Below, in pieces: positions 18,224-27,059 of a stretch of 48,379 nt of DNA; positions within the stretch are counted from its first letter, which is position 1; every line of letters begins with the position of its first letter. The position numbers and the translations under genes are program-made. The DNA comes from Candidatus Cloacimonadota bacterium. GTDB taxonomy: Bacteria; Cloacimonadota; Cloacimonadia; Cloacimonadales; Cloacimonadaceae. Under the pieces are notes generated by a model, which saw only the letters and a list, made by a program, of their open reading frames with translations, did no database searches and was not told the origin of the DNA. The stretch lies in assembly GCA_012522635.1 (NCBI GenBank), contig JAAYKA010000132.1:1-48379 (forward strand). Reading direction: 5' to 3'.

Positions 18224-18267
18224 AATCCCTTTTTCATCCTCATCATCCTGTGCATCCCTAATCTATT
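18224..18267. repeat. 44-bp direct repeat, second copy
   Basis: This is the second copy of the sequence at 18034-18077, with one base difference. Confidence 0.85.
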
Positions 18268-18422
18268 CAAATAAAAAATCGGCGTAATCGGCGTGACACT
18301 TTATCAGCGCAATCTGCGTGAACCAAAATCCCCGACCATCTGCGGGAGCCACCCCGCCGCGAAACTTAGCAGTCTCACTTTTCGATTGACAATTATCGGC
18401 TTTCGATTAGCTTGTCCATAAA

Positions 18423-18449
18423 TTAGCAGTTCGGTTGCCCGATTGCTAA
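18423..18449 (+). promoter_or_regulatory. CIRCE-like operator upstream of hrcA
   Basis: TTAGCAGTT, nine bases, then GATTGCTAA gives exactly the 9-9-9 layout of the CIRCE element (consensus TTAGCACTC-N9-GAGTGCTAA). Seven of nine bases match in the left arm and eight of nine in the right. It lies 23 bases before the hrcA ATG, so HrcA probably represses its own operon. A much more diverged candidate with the same layout sits at 18366-18392 (TTAGCAGTC-N9-GATTGACAA) and overlaps a TTGACA box at 18386-18391. Confidence 0.8.
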
Positions 18450-18472
18450 AATAAAAGGAGACCACAAATAGC

Positions 18473-19531
18473 ATGAGCAAAATAAAGATGAGGATGGATG
18501 CTGCTTTGACTGCCCTCATCGATGAATATATCGAGCATAATGAGCCGGTGTCGTCCCGAGCTTTGAACGAAAAATATCTGCAGGATGTCAGCTCCGCAAC
18601 CCTGCGCCTGGATTTGATGAAGCTGGAAAAACAGAATTTAATCCGCCAGCCACACACTTCCGCCGGGCGGGTTCCCACCATACAGGGCTATCGTTGCTAC
18701 CTGCGTCTCATCGAAGCTGACCACGCCAAAACCAGCTTTGAGAACATGGACCGTTTGCGCGACTTGCTCATCCAAAACTATCGCGATACACCGCTCGCTT
18801 TGCACTATATCATGTTAATGCTGGCAAAAGAAACCGACCAACTGAGCTTTGTGGCAGAGCCAGAGGTCTCCGGCGGCTATCTTTCCAAGCTGGAGGTGTT
18901 TGCCATCGGCAACGGAAAATACATCTTTGTGATGAGCCTGGATTCAGGTTTGGACAAAACCGTGGTGATGAAGCTGGAACAAAGCTTCACGGACGCCCAA
19001 TTGCGCAGTTTGGTGCGCTATTTGAACGATGAACTTGCCGGACTGCGCATCTATGACATCGCGAACCGCGTTTTGATTGAAATGCGCGAAAACATGCACC
19101 GGGACAACCCCATGGTGAGCGCTTTTTTAAGAGAGCTGCACCGCGCATTTGTTGACCTGAGTGGGTTTTACATAAATTATGACGGGAGCATCAACTTTTT
19201 GGAACAGCCCGAATTTGACAGCAAAACCAATATCCTCAATTTCATGAACCTGTTGCAGAGGCAGGACACCATCCTGAACCTGATGCGTTCCCACGGCTCC
19301 GGCGGTGGGGTGAAAGTGTTGATGGGAGAGGATTTCAATGTTTCCCAATGGGAGGATTTTTGCCTCATTTTCAGCCGCTACGAAGTTTTTGGCATCCCTG
19401 GTTATCTGGGTGTGGCAGCCCCGCTGCGCACAAACTATCGCAAGCTTATCCCGCTCATCCGGGATATTACCCAAACCATCACCCAAACCACGCGCGAGGG
19501 CATGGTGGTTCCCAAAAGGAAGGATTTTTGA
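18473..19531 (+). CDS. hrcA: Heat-shock repressor HrcA
   Basis: HrcA represses chaperone genes by binding CIRCE elements and is itself kept active by GroE in well-studied bacteria. The 352-residue protein has an N-terminal winged-helix domain with 'EPVSSRALNEKYLQDVSSATLRLDLMKLEKQNLIRQPHTSAGRVPT', closely following the family pattern '..PVGS..L......S.ATIRN.M..LE..G.l..pHTSaGRiPT'. A GAF-like C-terminal region and the 'VKVLMGED' segment are also seen. The AAGGAG ribosome-binding site is 12 bases from the ATG, which is long. The stop TGA shares its final A with the grpE ATG. The upstream CIRCE-like site indicates autoregulation. Confidence 0.95.
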   Translation: MSKIKMRMDAALTALIDEYIEHNEPVSSRALNEKYLQDVSSATLRLDLMKLEKQNLIRQPHTSAGRVPTIQGYRCYLRLIEADHAKTSFENMDRLRDLLIQNYRDTPLALHYIMLMLAKETDQLSFVAEPEVSGGYLSKLEVFAIGNGKYIFVMSLDSGLDKTVVMKLEQSFTDAQLRSLVRYLNDELAGLRIYDIANRVLIEMRENMHRDNPMVSAFLRELHRAFVDLSGFYINYDGSINFLEQPEFDSKTNILNFMNLLQRQDTILNLMRSHGSGGGVKVLMGEDFNVSQWEDFCLIFSRYEVFGIPGYLGVAAPLRTNYRKLIPLIRDITQTITQTTREGMVVPKRKDF

Positions 19532-20133
19532 TGACGAAAAAGACGAAAGACAGTCAGGAAAAAGAAGTGCAAACACCTGAAGTGGAAGTGGATAAGACCG
19601 CCGAGGAAAAGCTGGCGGATTTGGAGATTGAAATCGCCGAAATGAACGATAAATATCTGCGCGTGATGGCGGAATTTGAGAACTTTCGCCGCCGCAGTAT
19701 CGCCGAAAAAAGCGATTGGATTAAGATGGCAACCCAGGATTTGGCGCTGAAAATCTGCGATGTGGCGGATAATTTTGAACGCGCCCTGGAACACGTTGAA
19801 AATCTTGAAGACCCCTTCGTGAAAGGCATGGTTCAAATCGACCAGCAATTGCGCGGGGTTTTGGAGCGTGAAGGCGTGAAGAAAATCGAAGCGCTGGGCG
19901 AAGCTTTTGACCCCGCTTTCCATGACGCTTTGGCGCATATCCCCAGCGACCACGATGAAAACACAGTTGCCGCCATCATCCAAAATGGCTACACAATGCA
20001 CGATAAAGTGATTCGCGCCGCCAGAGTGGCAGTCTCATCCGGTCCCTGCGAAGATATTCAGGAAGAGCCGGATGAACCCGAAAAAGAAGAAAAAGGGACC
20101 GCTAAAGGCCCCATCAATATAGAAATAAAATAA
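19531..20133 (+). CDS. grpE: GrpE, nucleotide-exchange factor for DnaK
   Basis: GrpE releases ADP from DnaK. From the ATG at 19531, which overlaps the hrcA stop by one base, the protein has 200 residues. In-frame starts upstream of it lie inside hrcA and are rejected. Residues 1-60 are acidic and form a predicted coiled coil ('EEKLADLEIEIAEMNDKYLRVMAEFENFRRRS'). The C-terminal beta domain has the family signature 'FDPAFHDALAHIPSDHDENTVAAIIQNGYTMHDKVIRAARVAVS'. The charged tail (residues 175-200) is unusually long and lysine/glutamate-rich. It is co-transcribed with hrcA and dnaK; dnaK starts 18 bases later. Confidence 0.96.
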   Translation: MTKKTKDSQEKEVQTPEVEVDKTAEEKLADLEIEIAEMNDKYLRVMAEFENFRRRSIAEKSDWIKMATQDLALKICDVADNFERALEHVENLEDPFVKGMVQIDQQLRGVLEREGVKKIEALGEAFDPAFHDALAHIPSDHDENTVAAIIQNGYTMHDKVIRAARVAVSSGPCEDIQEEPDEPEKEEKGTAKGPINIEIK

Positions 20134-20151
20134 GTACCATGGAGGAATAAA

Positions 20152-22077
20152 ATGGGAAAAATAATTGGAATAGATCTTGGGACCACCAACTCCTGCGTGG
20201 CCGTTGTTGAAGGCGGAAAACCCGTCGTAATCGCGAACGCGGAGGGTGGTCGCACCACACCGTCCGTGGTTGGATTCACCAAAGACGGACAGCGATTGAT
20301 TGGTCAACTTGCCAAACGACAGGCGGTTACAAATCCCACAAACACCGTGTCGTCCATCAAACGCTTTATGGGCCGCTCTTTCAACGAAGTCGGCTCGGAA
20401 AAGGAACAGGTTCCCTTCAAGGTGAAAAGCGGCGTGAAAGGCCAGGCTGCCGTGCACGTCGATTCTGAAAACAAGGATTATACCCCTCAGGAAATCTCCG
20501 CGATGGTTTTGAGCAAAATGAAGGAAACCGCGGAAGCCTATCTGGGACAAACGGTTACCGAAGCGGTCATCACCGTTCCGGCATATTTCAACGACGACCA
20601 GCGCCAAGCCACCAAAGACGCCGGACGCATCGCCGGATTGGAAGTTAAACGCATCATCAACGAACCCACAGCCGCGGCCCTCGCCTATGGCATGGAAAAT
20701 AAAAAGGAACAGAAAGTTGCCGTCTATGACCTGGGCGGCGGAACCTTCGATATTTCCATCCTGGACATCAGCCAGGGAGTGGTGGAAGTTCTTTCCACAA
20801 ATGGAGATACCCACTTGGGTGGTGATGATTTTGACAAACGAATCATCGATTGGATTTTGGCAGAATTCAAAAAACTGGAAGGAATCGACCTTTCCAAAGA
20901 CCCGATTGCCATGCAACGCCTGCGTGAAGCGGCGGAAAAGGCGAAGGTGGAGCTCTCCGGAACGCAAACCACGACCATCAACCTGCCCTTCATCACCGCA
21001 GATGCAGGCGGCCCCAAACATCTGGATTTGACCCTCAGCCTGGCGGAATTCAACCGTCTGACCGAAGACCTTGTGCAGCGCACACTTGCCCCCTGTAAAA
21101 AGGCTTTGGACGATGCCAAACTGAAAGCCGGCGACATCCAGGAAGTCCTCCTGGTGGGCGGCAGCACACGCATCCCAGCTGTTCAGGAAGCCGTGGAAAA
21201 ATTCTTTGGCAAAAAGCCAAACCGCAGCCTGAACCCGGATGAAGTGGTGTCCATCGGCGCCGGAATCCAGGGCGCAATCCTGAGCGGCGACGAGAAAGTG
21301 AGCGATGTCCTGCTTTTGGACGTCACACCGCTCACCCTGGGCATCGAAACCCTGGGCGAGGTGATGACCCCGCTCATCCCGCGCAACACCACCATTCCCA
21401 CCAAGAAAAGCCAGGTTTTCTCCACCGCCGCGGACAACCAAAACGCAGTGACCATCCGCGTTCTGCAGGGAGAAAGACCCATGGCACGCGACAACAAGGA
21501 TTTGGGACGCTTCGACCTCGTTGGGATTCCACCCGCTCCACGCGGTATTCCCCAGATTGAAGTCACCTTCGACATCGACGCCAACGGTATCCTCCACGTT
21601 TCCGCAAAAGACCTGGGAACCGGAAAGGAACAATCCATCCACATCGACCGCGCCGGAGACATGAGCAAGGACGATATCGACCGCATGATTCGCGAAGCCG
21701 AACTCCACGCCGAGGAAGATAAAAAGCGCCAGGAATTCGTTGCCGCCCGCAACGAGCTGGATAGCATCATCTTCAGCACCGAAAAAGGTTTGAGCGAACA
21801 TGGCGACAAGCTTTCCGACACCGAAAAATCCGAGCTGGAAGCAGAGGTGAAAGCCGCTCGTGAAGGCATGGAAAAAGCCACCGAGCCTTCCGAACTGGAA
21901 ACCCTGAAACAAAACCTGACCCAAAAAGCTCAGCGCTTGGGCGAAATCATCTACGCGCAAGCCCAACAGGAGCAAGCCGCGGATTCCCAAGCCGGACCCA
22001 GCCCGGAACAAACAAATGAAGCGCCATCCGAAGACGGCCCCATCGACGCCGATTTCGAGGTGGTTGACGATAAATAA
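20152..22077 (+). CDS. dnaK: Hsp70 chaperone DnaK
   Basis: DnaK binds exposed hydrophobic peptides in an ATP-regulated cycle with DnaJ and GrpE. The 641-residue length is standard. The start has GGAGG upstream. Actin-like ATPase motifs are '[18 protein letters not shown]' at the N-terminus (phosphate 1), '[14 protein letters not shown]' (phosphate 2) and '[14 protein letters not shown]' (adenosine). The interdomain linker '[15 protein letters not shown]' is intact, followed by the substrate-binding domain and a helical lid. The C-terminus '[12 protein letters not shown]' matches the usual 'EEVDADFEEVDDDDKK'-type tail. A GC hairpin lies between it and dnaJ. Confidence 0.98.
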   Translation: MGKIIGIDLGTTNSCVAVVEGGKPVVIANAEGGRTTPSVVGFTKDGQRLIGQLAKRQAVTNPTNTVSSIKRFMGRSFNEVGSEKEQVPFKVKSGVKGQAAVHVDSENKDYTPQEISAMVLSKMKETAEAYLGQTVTEAVITVPAYFNDDQRQATKDAGRIAGLEVKRIINEPTAAALAYGMENKKEQKVAVYDLGGGTFDISILDISQGVVEVLSTNGDTHLGGDDFDKRIIDWILAEFKKLEGIDLSKDPIAMQRLREAAEKAKVELSGTQTTTINLPFITADAGGPKHLDLTLSLAEFNRLTEDLVQRTLAPCKKALDDAKLKAGDIQEVLLVGGSTRIPAVQEAVEKFFGKKPNRSLNPDEVVSIGAGIQGAILSGDEKVSDVLLLDVTPLTLGIETLGEVMTPLIPRNTTIPTKKSQVFSTAADNQNAVTIRVLQGERPMARDNKDLGRFDLVGIPPAPRGIPQIEVTFDIDANGILHVSAKDLGTGKEQSIHIDRAGDMSKDDIDRMIREAELHAEEDKKRQEFVAARNELDSIIFSTEKGLSEHGDKLSDTEKSELEAEVKAAREGMEKATEPSELETLKQNLTQKAQRLGEIIYAQAQQEQAADSQAGPSPEQTNEAPSEDGPIDADFEVVDDK

Positions 22078-22085
22078 AACCCCAG

Positions 22086-22120
22086 GGGCGGGGGCTGCAA
22101 CAACCCCGCCCTTTAGCTTT
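22086..22120 (+). terminator. Terminator-like hairpin between dnaK and dnaJ
   Basis: GGGCGGGG (22086-22093) pairs with CCCCGCCC (22104-22111) around a 10-base loop and is followed by TTTAGCTTTT. It probably reduces read-through from dnaK into dnaJ, so DnaJ would be made in smaller amounts than DnaK. Confidence 0.7.
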
Positions 22121-22149
22121 TAAAAATTTTGATTCAATAAGGAAAAGCA

Positions 22150-23307
22150 GTGTCCAAACGCGATTACTACGAAGTTCTGGGAGTTCCCAAAACCGCCAGC
22201 GAAGCCGAGATAAAACAATCCTACCGCAAGCTGGCAATGCAATTTCACCCGGATAAAAACCCGGATAACAAGGAAGCCGAGGAAAAATTCAAGGAAGCCT
22301 CCGAAGCTTATGAGGTGCTTTCAGACAAGGAAAAACGTCAAATCTACGACCAATACGGCCATGCCGGAATCGACCCCCAATTTGGCCAGGGTGGTTTCCA
22401 ATGGGGCGATTTCAGCCGCTTTGAAGACATCAGCGACCTATTCGGAGGCGGAGGTTTTGGTTCCATCTTTGAAACCCTTTTTGGAGGCATGGGAGGCGGC
22501 GGAGGGAGCGCTCAGCGCCGCTCAAACCGAGGCAACGACTTCATGATTGAGCTTTCGCTCAGCCTGAAGGAAATTGCCCTGGGAACCGAAAAAAAGGTGA
22601 AAATCAACGTGAAGGATGCCTGTGACCTTTGCAATGGCAGCGGCAGCGCAGACCAAAGCTCTGAAACCTGCACCCAATGCCGTGGTTCGGGACAGGTTCG
22701 CACCGTGCGCCAATCCCTTTTCGGACAGATGCAGCAGATTACGGAATGTCCATCCTGCCGGGGCGAGGGGCGCATCATCAAAAACAAATGCACCAAATGC
22801 CACGGTGAAGGCAGAGCCGCAAAAACCCGTGAAATCAAGCTGAAAATACCCTCCGGAATGGAGGAAGGACAGGTTTTGCGCGTGCGCGAACAGGGTCACA
22901 TCGGACCCCGCAACGGCCCACGCGGTGACCTTTTGGTGCAAATTCATGAACGCCAGGACGACCTTTTTGAAAGGGTTGGAAACAATATCATTCTGGATTT
23001 CCCCGTCCACTTCAGCCAAGCCGTTTTGGGAGATGAGATTACGGTTCCCACCCTCACCGGCAAAGCCAAAATGAAAATCCCCACCGGAACCCAGAGTGGA
23101 AGCGAATTCCGCCTTAAAGGACAGGGCATTCAAGGCTTGCACAGCAATGTTCGCGGCGACCTCATTGTGCGCGTGAACGTTGTGACGCCAACCCGCCTCA
23201 GCCGTGAGGAAACCGATATTTACAAACGCCTGGCGGAAATGAACCTGAAAAAAGAACTCAAACCCGGCAGAAGCTTCCGGGATAAAATACGGGAGTTTTT
23301 CAGCTAA
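22150..23307 (+). CDS. dnaJ: Hsp40 co-chaperone DnaJ
   Basis: DnaJ stimulates the ATPase of DnaK and delivers substrates. The 385 residues start from GTG, with AAGGAA 8 bases upstream. The J-domain (residues 1-70) has the 'HPDKN' loop in '[19 protein letters not shown]'. A glycine/phenylalanine-rich linker follows ('[19 protein letters not shown]'). Four zinc-binding CxxCxGxG units are present: [24 protein letters not shown] and CTKCHGEG. The C-terminal substrate-binding domains are complete. It shares the operon with dnaK, separated by a hairpin and 72 bases. Confidence 0.98.
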   Translation: MSKRDYYEVLGVPKTASEAEIKQSYRKLAMQFHPDKNPDNKEAEEKFKEASEAYEVLSDKEKRQIYDQYGHAGIDPQFGQGGFQWGDFSRFEDISDLFGGGGFGSIFETLFGGMGGGGGSAQRRSNRGNDFMIELSLSLKEIALGTEKKVKINVKDACDLCNGSGSADQSSETCTQCRGSGQVRTVRQSLFGQMQQITECPSCRGEGRIIKNKCTKCHGEGRAAKTREIKLKIPSGMEEGQVLRVREQGHIGPRNGPRGDLLVQIHERQDDLFERVGNNIILDFPVHFSQAVLGDEITVPTLTGKAKMKIPTGTQSGSEFRLKGQGIQGLHSNVRGDLIVRVNVVTPTRLSREETDIYKRLAEMNLKKELKPGRSFRDKIREFFS

Positions 23308-23310
23308 ACG

Positions 23311-24030
23311 ATGCCATCACTATACGTTCCAGAACTGGAGGAGCTGGCTTCCGGCGATAAATTTCGGCTGGAAGGAGAGGAATTCCACCACCTTGCCCAC
23401 GTCACCAAACGCCGTATCGAAGCGCCCATCCTGCTCAATTCAGGACAGGGAACCCTGGCTTGGGCTCTGGTGGAAAATCTGGCGGCAAAACACGCCCTGT
23501 TACACATCCAAAGTCTGGAAAAAACACCTCCATCAGAACGCCCGTTCGCCATTGGCTTCGCCCTGCTAAAAAACAGGCACGATGAGCTTTTGGTGGAAAA
23601 ATGCAGTGAACTGGGCGTGACGGATTTGTTTCCTTTAATAGCGGAAAGGTCGGTGAGGCGTTCAGCGGAACTGACACGTTTTTCCCGTGTCAGCCTGGCT
23701 GCCATCAAACAATGTGACAACCCCTGGCTGCCAAGATTACATGGGATTTTGGCTTTGGAGGAAGCGTTAAAAGCCATCCACGAAGCGGGATACAGCCCCA
23801 TTTTGTGTTCCGAACGCAGGGATGGACGCTGGCTGGCGGAATTTGAACCCCAGCTTAAACCCTGTTTTCTGATTGGTCCCGAAGGCGGTTGGGATGATGC
23901 GGAATTTTCCCTGATGGAAGCTCTGCCCCGGCTCAAGTTGGCAAACTTGGTGACCAGAGCGGAAACAGCGGCAATCACAGCGGCGGCGCAATGGCAGGGT
24001 TTGATGAATATTAATCCATCAAAGCCCTAA
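23311..24030 (+). CDS. rsmE: 16S rRNA (uracil1498-N3)-methyltransferase RsmE
   Basis: RsmE methylates U1498 in the decoding site of 16S rRNA. The 239-residue protein has a SPOUT fold with 'FLIGPEGGWDDAEFSLME' near residue 190 and the knot segment 'LVTRAETAAITAAAQW' near residue 215, which matches the family's 'LRAETA' element. The N-terminal PUA-like domain is recognisable from 'FHHLAHVTKRR'. It begins 3 bases after the dnaJ stop, so it is part of the heat-shock operon. The last codons overlap a dispersed repeat (copy B), so the sequence end 'NPSKP' is repeat-derived. Confidence 0.94.
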   Translation: MPSLYVPELEELASGDKFRLEGEEFHHLAHVTKRRIEAPILLNSGQGTLAWALVENLAAKHALLHIQSLEKTPPSERPFAIGFALLKNRHDELLVEKCSELGVTDLFPLIAERSVRRSAELTRFSRVSLAAIKQCDNPWLPRLHGILALEEALKAIHEAGYSPILCSERRDGRWLAEFEPQLKPCFLIGPEGGWDDAEFSLMEALPRLKLANLVTRAETAAITAAAQWQGLMNINPSKP

Positions 24031-24091
24031 ACCTTTGTCTACCTTATAATTGCCTTTTCAAACATAAGGGATACATAAGGCGGCAAGCAAG
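24020..24091 (+). repeat. Dispersed intergenic repeat, copy B
   Basis: This copy spans the rsmE stop codon and lies between the convergent rsmE and coaE genes. It has the full core 'CAAAGCCCTAAACCTTTGTC', then CCTTATAATTGCC and 'CAAACATAAGG', then 'ACATAAGGCGGCAAG'. The inverted pair CCTTAT...ATAAGG could form a hairpin. Confidence 0.8.
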
Positions 24092-24151
24092 AGACACCAT
24101 CCATACATTATTGTAAACGATTATCAGATGGTTGAATACTCGGCGTAAATG

Positions 24152-24766
24152 TCAGGGATAAAAAGCTCGTTTTTCCTTTGGTTTGATGTTGGGCAGGTCG
24201 GAAATCAGTTTTTGGGCAGCCTGGCTGAGGTCTTCCCAGTTTCCGTTGTTTTCCACCACCAGGTCGCAAAGCGGGATTTTTAAGCTGTCATCCATCTGCG
24301 CATCCATCCGCGTTTCAATCTGTTGACGGCTCTGGCTGTCCCTTTTTAAAAGCCTTTGCAGACGGATTTCACGTGTGGCTGTGATGATGACCAGATGGTC
24401 AAAGCAGGCTGCCAAATCCGCTTCAAAAAGCAGGGGAACCTCGAAAAAGAGGTGTTCGGCTTGGCATTCCTCAACGATTCCCTGGAATTCCTGGAGGGTT
24501 TTAGGATGCACCACACTGTTCAAAAATGCCAATTCATCAGGGTTTCCAAACACGATGGAAGCGATTTTTTGTCTGTCCGCTCTGCCATCTGAGATAAAAT
24601 CTTTTCCCCAGCGCTCACTTAATTTTTGTAGTATTTCAGGTTTATCAAGCTGTTTTTGCGCCACTTCATCGGCATAAATCACCCGCTCGCCATGTTGTTC
24701 GAGGATGCGGCAAAAGGCGCTTTTCCCGCTGCCGATGTTGCCTGTGATACCAATTAGGAGCGTCAT
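24152..24766 (-). CDS. coaE: Dephospho-CoA kinase
   Basis: CoaE phosphorylates the 3'-hydroxyl of dephospho-CoA, the last step of coenzyme A synthesis. It has 204 residues with a P-loop 'GITGNIGSGKSAF' (residues 6-18), the 'ADEVA' region (residues 32-36, where many homologues have 'DAD..A') and 'VVHPKTLQEF', 'EVPLLFEADL' and 'RLQRLLKRDSQSRQQIETRMDAQ' (lid/arginine segment). It is the last gene of the minus-strand operon from exbB, 6 bases after cdaA. The ATG is preceded by the last bases of cdaA. The downstream side (24031-24151) holds only repeat copy B and no hairpin terminator that I can see. Confidence 0.96.
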   Translation of the reverse strand: MTLLIGITGNIGSGKSAFCRILEQHGERVIYADEVAQKQLDKPEILQKLSERWGKDFISDGRADRQKIASIVFGNPDELAFLNSVVHPKTLQEFQGIVEECQAEHLFFEVPLLFEADLAACFDHLVIITATREIRLQRLLKRDSQSRQQIETRMDAQMDDSLKIPLCDLVVENNGNWEDLSQAAQKLISDLPNIKPKEKRAFYP

Positions 24767-24772
24767 CGCTGT

Positions 24773-25519
24773 TTAGGCAAACGCGTCCGCGATGATGCGC
24801 AAAAGCTCTTCGTAAGCCACGTTCACGTTTATTTCCCCATTTTGCGCCACCGAAATCTGGGAGTTTTGTTCCGAAACAATGATGGCAATGGCGTCCGTGA
24901 GCTCGGTGATGCCAATGCCCGCCAGGTGTCTGGTGCCAAATTTCCTGGCATATTCCGGTTTTTTGGAAAGCGGCAGAACCACCTTGGCAGCCATGATGCG
25001 GTCTCCACGAATGATGACAGCGCCATCGTGAAGCGCGGAACGTGGGTTGAAAATGGTGAGAATGAGCCGCAGGGAGAGGCTGGCATCCAACTCTTCCCCG
25101 CTTTGGATATATTCTGTGAGCCGGCGGCGGTTTTCGATGACGATGAGCGCGCCTGTTTTGCGGAACGACATCGATGAAATCGCGTCTATCAGAGGCATGT
25201 AGATGGAATTGCTTTCCTTTTTGCGCAGGCTCAAATTCAGTTCCCGCGTGATGTTTATCCGGGAAAGCAGCGCCCGCAATTCGGGCTGGAAAATCACCAC
25301 CAACGCCAGAATTCCATAGCTGCGAATGCCCGTCAACAGCGAACTGACAATCTTGAGGTTCAGCGCTTCCGCCACGGTGGAAAGCACCACCAGAAACAGA
25401 ATCGCCGCCAAAACCTGCCAGCCACCGCCACGCCTGAGGACAACCATTCCCTGATAGAGCAAAAAGGCAACGATGAAAATATCGATGAGGTCTGGAAGTC
25501 CGGGTATCAGTATTTCCAT
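24773..25519 (-). CDS. cdaA: Diadenylate cyclase CdaA (cyclic-di-AMP synthase)
   Basis: CdaA is a membrane-bound enzyme that joins two ATP to c-di-AMP. The 248 residues start with three hydrophobic segments (residues 1-85, ending 'ALVVIFQPELRALLSRI'). A DAC domain follows, with 'NPRSALHDGAVIIRGDRIMAA' (DGA at residues 165-167) and 'GTRHLAGIGITELTDAIAIIVSEQ' (residues 195-218). The second motif is RHL where most members have RHR. The start codon shares one base with the folP stop, so expression is coupled. No CdaR-like or GlmM gene is beside it; in Firmicutes cdaA-cdaR-glmM is usual. Confidence 0.95.
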   Translation of the reverse strand: MEILIPGLPDLIDIFIVAFLLYQGMVVLRRGGGWQVLAAILFLVVLSTVAEALNLKIVSSLLTGIRSYGILALVVIFQPELRALLSRINITRELNLSLRKKESNSIYMPLIDAISSMSFRKTGALIVIENRRRLTEYIQSGEELDASLSLRLILTIFNPRSALHDGAVIIRGDRIMAAKVVLPLSKKPEYARKFGTRHLAGIGITELTDAIAIIVSEQNSQISVAQNGEINVNVAYEELLRIIADAFA

Positions 25520-26355
25520 CAGTTCATTCCTTCCAAAGTTTTTTCCAGGACATTAAAGAATTGTCTGTGCGCCAAAACGTCGTGTATCCTGAGATATTCG
25601 ACTCCCTGGCTGAATGCCAACCACGCCGCTGCCAAGCTTCCCCCCAGCCGTTCCTTAGGTCCAGCGCCGGTTTCGGCTTCCAAAAAACGCTTGCGGGAAG
25701 CACCCAAAACCAGGGGCAGTCCATGATGTTTGAAGTGGCTTAAAGCGCCCAGGATTGTATAGTTATGTTCCGCAGTTTTTCCAAAGCCGATGCCTGGGTC
25801 AAGTAAAATGTTTTCCCTGAGAATATCGTTTGAGAGGGCAAAATCGATACGTTCGGCAAAAAAAGCGTCCACTTCCGCCACCACATCATCATAATGGGGG
25901 TCATTTTGCATGGTTTGAGGGATTCCCTGCATATGCATCAAAATCACCTTCACATCGGGTTTTGAAGCCAAAAGCGGAGCCATTTCGGGGTCGTGGCGCA
26001 GGGCGCTGATGTCGTTCACGATGTGGGCACCCAGTTTGATGGCTTCACGCGCTGTGGAAGCGTTGCGGGTGTCGATGGATATTTCCAATTCCGGGATTTG
26101 CTGGCGGACGACTTCCAACACCGGCAAAACCGCCTTCGCTTCAGCTTCCTGGGAAATGGGTTGAGCGCCGGGGCGGGTGGATTCCCCACCAATATCCAAA
26201 ATGTCGGCGCCTTCAGCGTGGAGCTTTTTGGCGTGACGCAAGGCGTTTTCAAAGTCATAAAAATCCCCGCCATCGGAAAATGAATCCTGTGTTAAGTTCA
26301 GGATGCCGATGAATTTGGGTCTGGCTGGCAGAGGTTTTTTGAGCTGCGTTTTCAT
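25519..26355 (-). CDS. folP: Dihydropteroate synthase
   Basis: FolP joins p-aminobenzoate to dihydropterin pyrophosphate in folate synthesis. The 278-residue length and all main loops match: 'ILNLTQDSFSDGG', 'ILDIGGESTRPGA', 'ISIDTRNA', 'VNDISALRHD', 'ILMHMQGIPQTMQNDPHYDDV', 'ILLDPGIGFGKTAEHN' and 'LVLGASRKRFLE'. The final lysine-arginine pair is the substrate-phosphate site. The start overlaps the end of the TonB-like gene by 4 bases, and the stop shares one base with cdaA. It is the only folate gene in the window, so this operon position is not pathway-based. Confidence 0.97.
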   Translation of the reverse strand: MKTQLKKPLPARPKFIGILNLTQDSFSDGGDFYDFENALRHAKKLHAEGADILDIGGESTRPGAQPISQEAEAKAVLPVLEVVRQQIPELEISIDTRNASTAREAIKLGAHIVNDISALRHDPEMAPLLASKPDVKVILMHMQGIPQTMQNDPHYDDVVAEVDAFFAERIDFALSNDILRENILLDPGIGFGKTAEHNYTILGALSHFKHHGLPLVLGASRKRFLEAETGAGPKERLGGSLAAAWLAFSQGVEYLRIHDVLAHRQFFNVLEKTLEGMN

Positions 26356-27059
26356 ATCGAAAAAGTGATGGTGATGGTGTATTCCGCGCCGGGATTTGGA
26401 GTGCCGGTAAATTCAAAGCGCCCTTGTTCCAGAATCCTTTTCGCTTCGTCAAAAAATCTTGGTCCGCTGTTTTCACCCGCGTCGATGCTGATTGGGATGA
26501 GCCGCGCGTTGTTGTCCAGCCTGAATGTGATGATGGCTTTTCCGGGTTCGCCCAGATTGTGGGTGTTTTTGTTGGGGGTGAATTTCACGCTTCCGCCGCT
26601 GATGGAATAGTTCAGCCTGCCACCGGGGCTGGTGTTGGGTTTGCCAAAAGGTATGCCCTTGAGAGGGTTGAGCGGATTTGTGGGAAGTGAGGCCTGGGCT
26701 TTTGTTTGGCCGTCCTTGGGCTGGGGAAGGTCGATGAGGTCACTTTGCCCCGTGGTTTGAGGAATGGCTTTACTGTTTGATTTTTCAGCCGGGCTTGTTT
26801 TGGCAGTGGTTGAAGTTTTGGCTTTTTCAGGTTGAGCCTGGGTTTGGATGCCTTGGGGAACGGGTTGAATGGCGCCAGGGCCAATATCATCGCTGACGGG
26901 TTCAAATTCCGTGAGAGGGTCGCCCAACATGATTTCATGCCAGCGAGGCGCCACCATGGGTCGGATTACATAAAAAATCATAAAAATCAACAGCAGCGCA
27001 TGCAAACCCAGTGAAATCACCAGGGATTGATAGCGGCCGCTGCGGATTTTGGAAATCAT
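26352..27059 (-). CDS. TonB-like energy transducer
   Basis: The 235-residue protein has one N-terminal membrane anchor ('QSLVISLGLHALLLIFMIFYVI'), then a long proline-, threonine- and lysine-rich linker (residues 70-140) spanning the periplasm. A C-terminal domain of about 85 residues ends in 'GAEYTITITFSI'. That topology and the position immediately after ExbB and ExbD genes point to a TonB or TolA-type transducer. The anchor contains 'SLGLHALLL', where TonB has the conserved 'SxxxH' motif that couples to ExbB/D. The C-terminal domain keeps the pattern 'GKAIITFRLDNNARLIPISIDAGENSGPRFFDEAKRIL', matching TonB-CTD strands. Start and stop both overlap neighbours by 4 bases. Confidence 0.82.
   Translation of the reverse strand: MISKIRSGRYQSLVISLGLHALLLIFMIFYVIRPMVAPRWHEIMLGDPLTEFEPVSDDIGPGAIQPVPQGIQTQAQPEKAKTSTTAKTSPAEKSNSKAIPQTTGQSDLIDLPQPKDGQTKAQASLPTNPLNPLKGIPFGKPNTSPGGRLNYSISGGSVKFTPNKNTHNLGEPGKAIITFRLDNNARLIPISIDAGENSGPRFFDEAKRILEQGRFEFTGTPNPGAEYTITITFSI

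Larger units (their letters stand above)
17350..18422. other. Repeat-rich non-coding region upstream of katA and hrcA
   Basis: About 1.07 kb contains no credible gene; the short open frames have no ribosome-binding site or coding bias. It is a patchwork of repeats. There are three copies of a palindromic 'GTCATTC...GAATGAC' element (17736-17763, 17835-17860, 18092-18118), one paired-hairpin element (17914-17957) and AAAACG/AAAACGTTAA-type runs (about 18001-18035 and 18185-18212). There is also a 44-bp direct repeat (18034-18077 and 18224-18267) and several 'ATCxGCGTAATCTGCGTGA'-like units (18152-18181, 18278-18322). Several of these recur at 47.9-48.4 kb. Confidence 0.75.

Noticed and set aside
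17350-18422. Small genes in the repeat-rich region
   Set aside because: Open frames of 60-83 codons have no ribosome-binding site, and they consist of repeat sequence that recurs elsewhere in non-coding DNA.
20035-22011. Long open frame (658 codons) on the minus strand opposite dnaK
   Set aside because: It is the antisense shadow of dnaK, whose plus-strand protein has every family motif. The minus frame has phenylalanine/glycine-rich nonsense and no ribosome-binding site.
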